A DNA stretch of 64,000 bases from Mugil cephalus. Lineage: Eukaryota; Chordata; Actinopteri; Mugiliformes; Mugilidae. Under the pieces are notes generated by a model. The model worked only from the letters and a program-made list of their open reading frames with translations. It made no database searches and was not told the DNA's origin. A program made the position numbers and the translations under genes. This document shows, piece by piece, positions 61,241 through 64,000 of this stretch; position 1 is the first letter of the stretch; every line of letters begins with the position of its first letter. The stretch lies in contig NC_061782.1 in assembly GCF_022458985.1 (NCBI RefSeq), positions 7,023,672-7,087,671 of the forward strand, written 5' to 3'.

Positions 61241-62468
61241 ATGGACGACGATAGCCACCCCAAAACCCTGTGAGTACCTTTATTTTTAGATGTAGCGTCA
61301 CGCATCGTTAGCGTCGGTAACCGGTGGCTAACTTAGCTTTCCGTTGTTTTGACAAAATTGACGAATGCCACCGGACAACGTAAACATTTAATTCCACATG
61401 GGGATAATTGACTTTATGATATGTAAACATAACATTAACTTTACACGTTTTGGGTATGTAGTTAAGTATTAACGACGACGGCTGCCTGTGGTTAGCCTTC
61501 GCTAACATTAGGCCAAAAAAAGCGTCACATTAGTGTTTGCAATTAACCTTCGTGTCCTTATGTTTTATTTTAGACCGTGTGTTGTTATCTAGATTAAACA
61601 ACTCTTAACTGGTCCTGTTCCAACATCCCCTTTTTTTTTTAGGTACGTGGGAAATCTCTCCAGGGATGTCACAGAAATCCTGATTCTGCAGCTCTTCACC
61701 CAGATAGGACCTTGCAAAAGTTGTAAAATGATCACAGAGGTAAGCAGTTAGACTGGTTATATTTGTGGAATATGTAAACACAATGAAAACAGCTTTGTGT
61801 TACAATCCACAACAATTATGAAATGGTGGATGGGACCTTTGGTAAACTTATATTTGATTTTATCTCTTGCAGCATACAAGCAATGACCCGTACTGCTTTG
61901 TGGAGTTTTTTGAACACAGAGATGCGGCTGCGGCTCTTGCAGCCATGAACGGGAGGAAGATATTAGGAAAGGTAAGCCAATAGGTCTCCTCTAAAAGTAA
62001 AAGCAAGATTAGACAGTTTATTTGTGGTCTGATTTCCCATGTGATCTTCGAGCTTTGTGAAGAAATTACTCTTTCCTTGTTCCCTCTTCATAGTTTCGCT
62101 TTCTATTTTCAGGAGGTCAAAGTAAACTGGGCCACAACTCCAAGTAGCCAGAAGAAAGACACATCCAGTAAGTGTTCATCTATTGAACTTAAGTCATGAG
62201 ACACCTTGCATAAAAATCCATTCAATCCGATCTCAGGTGGGGAGCTCTGAGTTCAGGTGTGAACCCAAGATGTATTAAGGATGCACTAACAAACATTAGG
62301 AGGTTTACCAGAAAATAATGTGTATATATATATATTTTTTTTTAATTTGTTCTTTCTTCTTCTTGTTTCTTTTGATCTAGATCACTTCCATGTTTTTGTG
62401 GGTGATTTGAACCCTGAGATTTCCACTGAGGATGTCAAGGCGGCATTTGCACCGTTTGGGAAAATCTC
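61241..62468 (+). CDS. tial1: TIA1-like RNA-binding protein TIAL1/TIAR (3' partial)
   Basis: TIAR binds U-rich RNA, regulates alternative splicing and represses translation in stress granules. Exons: 61241-61269, 61643-61739, 61873-61971, 62113-62167, 62381-62468, encoding 122 residues plus two bases. The start [18 protein letters not shown] matches human [21 protein letters not shown]1 is complete (RNP2 LYVGNL; RNP1 region PYCFVEF), followed by the linker [11 protein letters not shown] and the start of RRM2 ([27 protein letters not shown]). The donor GTAAGT at 62469 is strong. The next canonical exon (expected DARVVKDM...) is not found before 64000, so the remaining exons lie beyond the window. 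Confidence 0.95.
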
Positions 62469-63274
62469 GTAAGTTTTGACTTTAAGGGGGATTTCTCTTC
62501 AAGACTTGTGCTATTGTCTGAATGCTTAAGTACCAGTATAAAGATTTATCTAAAGTCAGATAATATTAAAGTATGTCATAATACTCTCCAGTGACCATGT
62601 TTACATGCATGGGTATTATCTGTAAGCGTGAAGCATCCTCACAGTGTGACTGAACGTGGAGGAACGTGTTTATAAATGTTGAATCCAAAACATGCATCAC
62701 GCACTGGTGCACTACTAATCAAGCATGTGTGAACGTGAACTTTAAACACTGCAAATCTGTGCGCTATTCCCACCTTTTTCAGACAATCAGATAGGCAGGG
62801 TTTCCATTTGAAAGTGTCCTTGGAAAAGCTCAACACTAAGTTATCTCATGTTAGCTGGAATATTTTTATATTATTTTCCTATTATTATCTTAATTAATAT
62901 CTTCTATGCTGCAAGTTACATTATGTGCATAATGCCCCACATCCATGCATGTAAACATAGTTGATGATAGACCAAGATAATCTTACGTTGCTAAAAAAGT
63001 AGTAATCGGCATTTGTACCTTATTTGTGTTATTTTGCCTTTTAAAGTACAGATTGGCTCCGCGCCAACATTATTCCAGTGAACTTGTGTATTGCGACTCT
63101 GTTTTAATGACTAAGGTGTCAGCTTTTAGCCTTTTCTTGCCTTTGTATGCATATTTAGGGTGTGGTAAGTAAAAGTGTACAGTATGCCAGCAAAAATGTA
63201 AGCTGTGTGTATAAACCTGAACAGCTTTTAGTTGTGGGTCTCAGTGAAGTAATAGCACTTTGGTTATTTTACAG

Positions 63275-63607
63275 AAATGCTCATAGGATTGGACAGGAGC
63301 TTGAAGGCTAACAGCAAGGAACTGTGCACTCTGGAGACTCAGATGTAGTTTTTTTTCTCTATTTATTCCATCCTTTCCATATGTCTTTATTTGTAGATAC
63401 CATGTATTAACATGATCTAGCTTAGATTAACCAACTCCAATACACAATGTGTTCCTCTAAATCTGTGTTTAAACTGTCTCATTTTTGATTTGCATAGTGT
63501 TGTTTGTAGTGCAATGATCCTCTTCCAAAATTTTCTGAAAATGTCAATTTCTCAAAATTTGCAGCTCCCCAAACTCCATACTCCATATTGGTACCAGGAA
63601 AAATAAA
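63275..63607 (+). other. tial1: Possible alternative terminal exon of tial1
   Basis: After TTATTTTACAG at 63274, the frame left by exon 5 (two bases, TC) continues as S-NAHRIGQELEG and stops at 63309-63311. AATAAA follows at 63602-63607. Used as a last exon, it would end the protein inside RRM2. This is an inference from splice and poly(A) signals only; no transcript evidence is available and chance is a real alternative. Confidence 0.3.
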
Positions 63608-64000
63608 GAAATCTGTTAACAGGCCATGTATGCCGTTTAATTCCTTTTTCTCTTTTGATATTTTCTATATATTTCTATCTGTAGACAGAGCACCAGCAGC
63701 TGATTTTAAGAATGCATGGTAATCCGTTCCTTTTGTGAATTAAAATCTTTAGCCTACTGTTGTGAGGACTGAGCAAAGAGTGATGCTCTAGTGGTAAAGC
63801 TCCATTTATACAAAAAAACAACAACAACAACAACAACTGTACTGTAGGCTGCATGTTTTTGTACTTTTTTTTTTCCTTGTTTTTTCAAGTATTGCTTTTC
63901 AAGTTTATATTACGAGTCAGTGCTCTGCACAGAGTCATGATAGCTAATATACCCTACTGTAGGACAGAGTAGAGGATTCACAGTTCAGTGTGTTTTGCGT
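63608..64000 (+). other. tial1: tial1 intron 5, rightmost part
   Basis: AT-rich with an ACA-type microsatellite at about 63816-63837. No exon is recognised up to the window edge. Confidence 0.5.

Noticed and set aside
1-64000. CRISPR arrays, rRNA, tRNA, operons or a bacterial-type defence system
   Set aside because: The window is vertebrate nuclear DNA with intron-containing genes; no such structure was seen on either strand.

Overview
This window is nuclear DNA from a bony fish. Compact multi-exon vertebrate genes with GT-AG introns can be read exon by exon. Proteins match their human counterparts closely but carry fish-type differences, and the introns hold teleost-type DNA transposons (Tc1-like, hAT-like and a long inverted-repeat element). 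Gene density (seven genes in 64 kb) and short introns suggest a percomorph-type teleost, but I cannot name the species. There are no bacterial, viral, CRISPR, rRNA or tRNA features.

Layout, left to right: (1) ret (+), exons 2-20, with exon 1 lying before the window; (2) csgalnact2 (+), with a CpG-rich promoter and probable non-coding exon about 2.2 kb before the start codon; (3) sec23ip (-), tail-to-tail with csgalnact2; (4) mcmbp (+), head-to-head with sec23ip; (5) inpp5f (-), tail-to-tail with mcmbp; (6) bag3 (-), following inpp5f in the reverse direction; (7) tial1 (+), head-to-head with bag3, running out of the window after five coding exons. I joined exons by splice sites and reading phase. 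The five complete genes each close to an uninterrupted frame: csgalnact2 539 aa, sec23ip 991, mcmbp 635, inpp5f 1128 and bag3 551. The ret part gives about 1089 residues.

The genes are not an operon and do different jobs: a GDNF-family receptor kinase (ret), chondroitin sulfate initiation in the Golgi (csgalnact2), ER-exit-site trafficking (sec23ip), MCM complex regulation (mcmbp), phosphoinositide 4-phosphatase (inpp5f), HSP70/small-HSP co-chaperone (bag3) and an RNA-binding regulator (tial1). The sec23ip-mcmbp-inpp5f-bag3-tial1 order and orientations equal the human 10q26 block read backwards. ret-csgalnact2 equals the human 10q11 pair. The roughly 0.3 kb between csgalnact2 and sec23ip therefore joins two blocks that are far apart in human.

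Most notable items: a 2.5 kb palindromic transposon with about 0.7 kb terminal inverted repeats and a perfect 8-bp target duplication in ret intron 7; a U12-type AT-AC intron in mcmbp; the RET9 alternative tail preserved in ret intron 19; a three-unit heat-shock element just before bag3; an E2F site before mcmbp; a possible truncated-isoform terminal exon in tial1; and a V in place of G in the CSGALNACT2 GWGGED motif. I found no convincing novel multi-gene system. The window reads as ordinary conserved vertebrate genes with some interesting regulatory and repeat detail.
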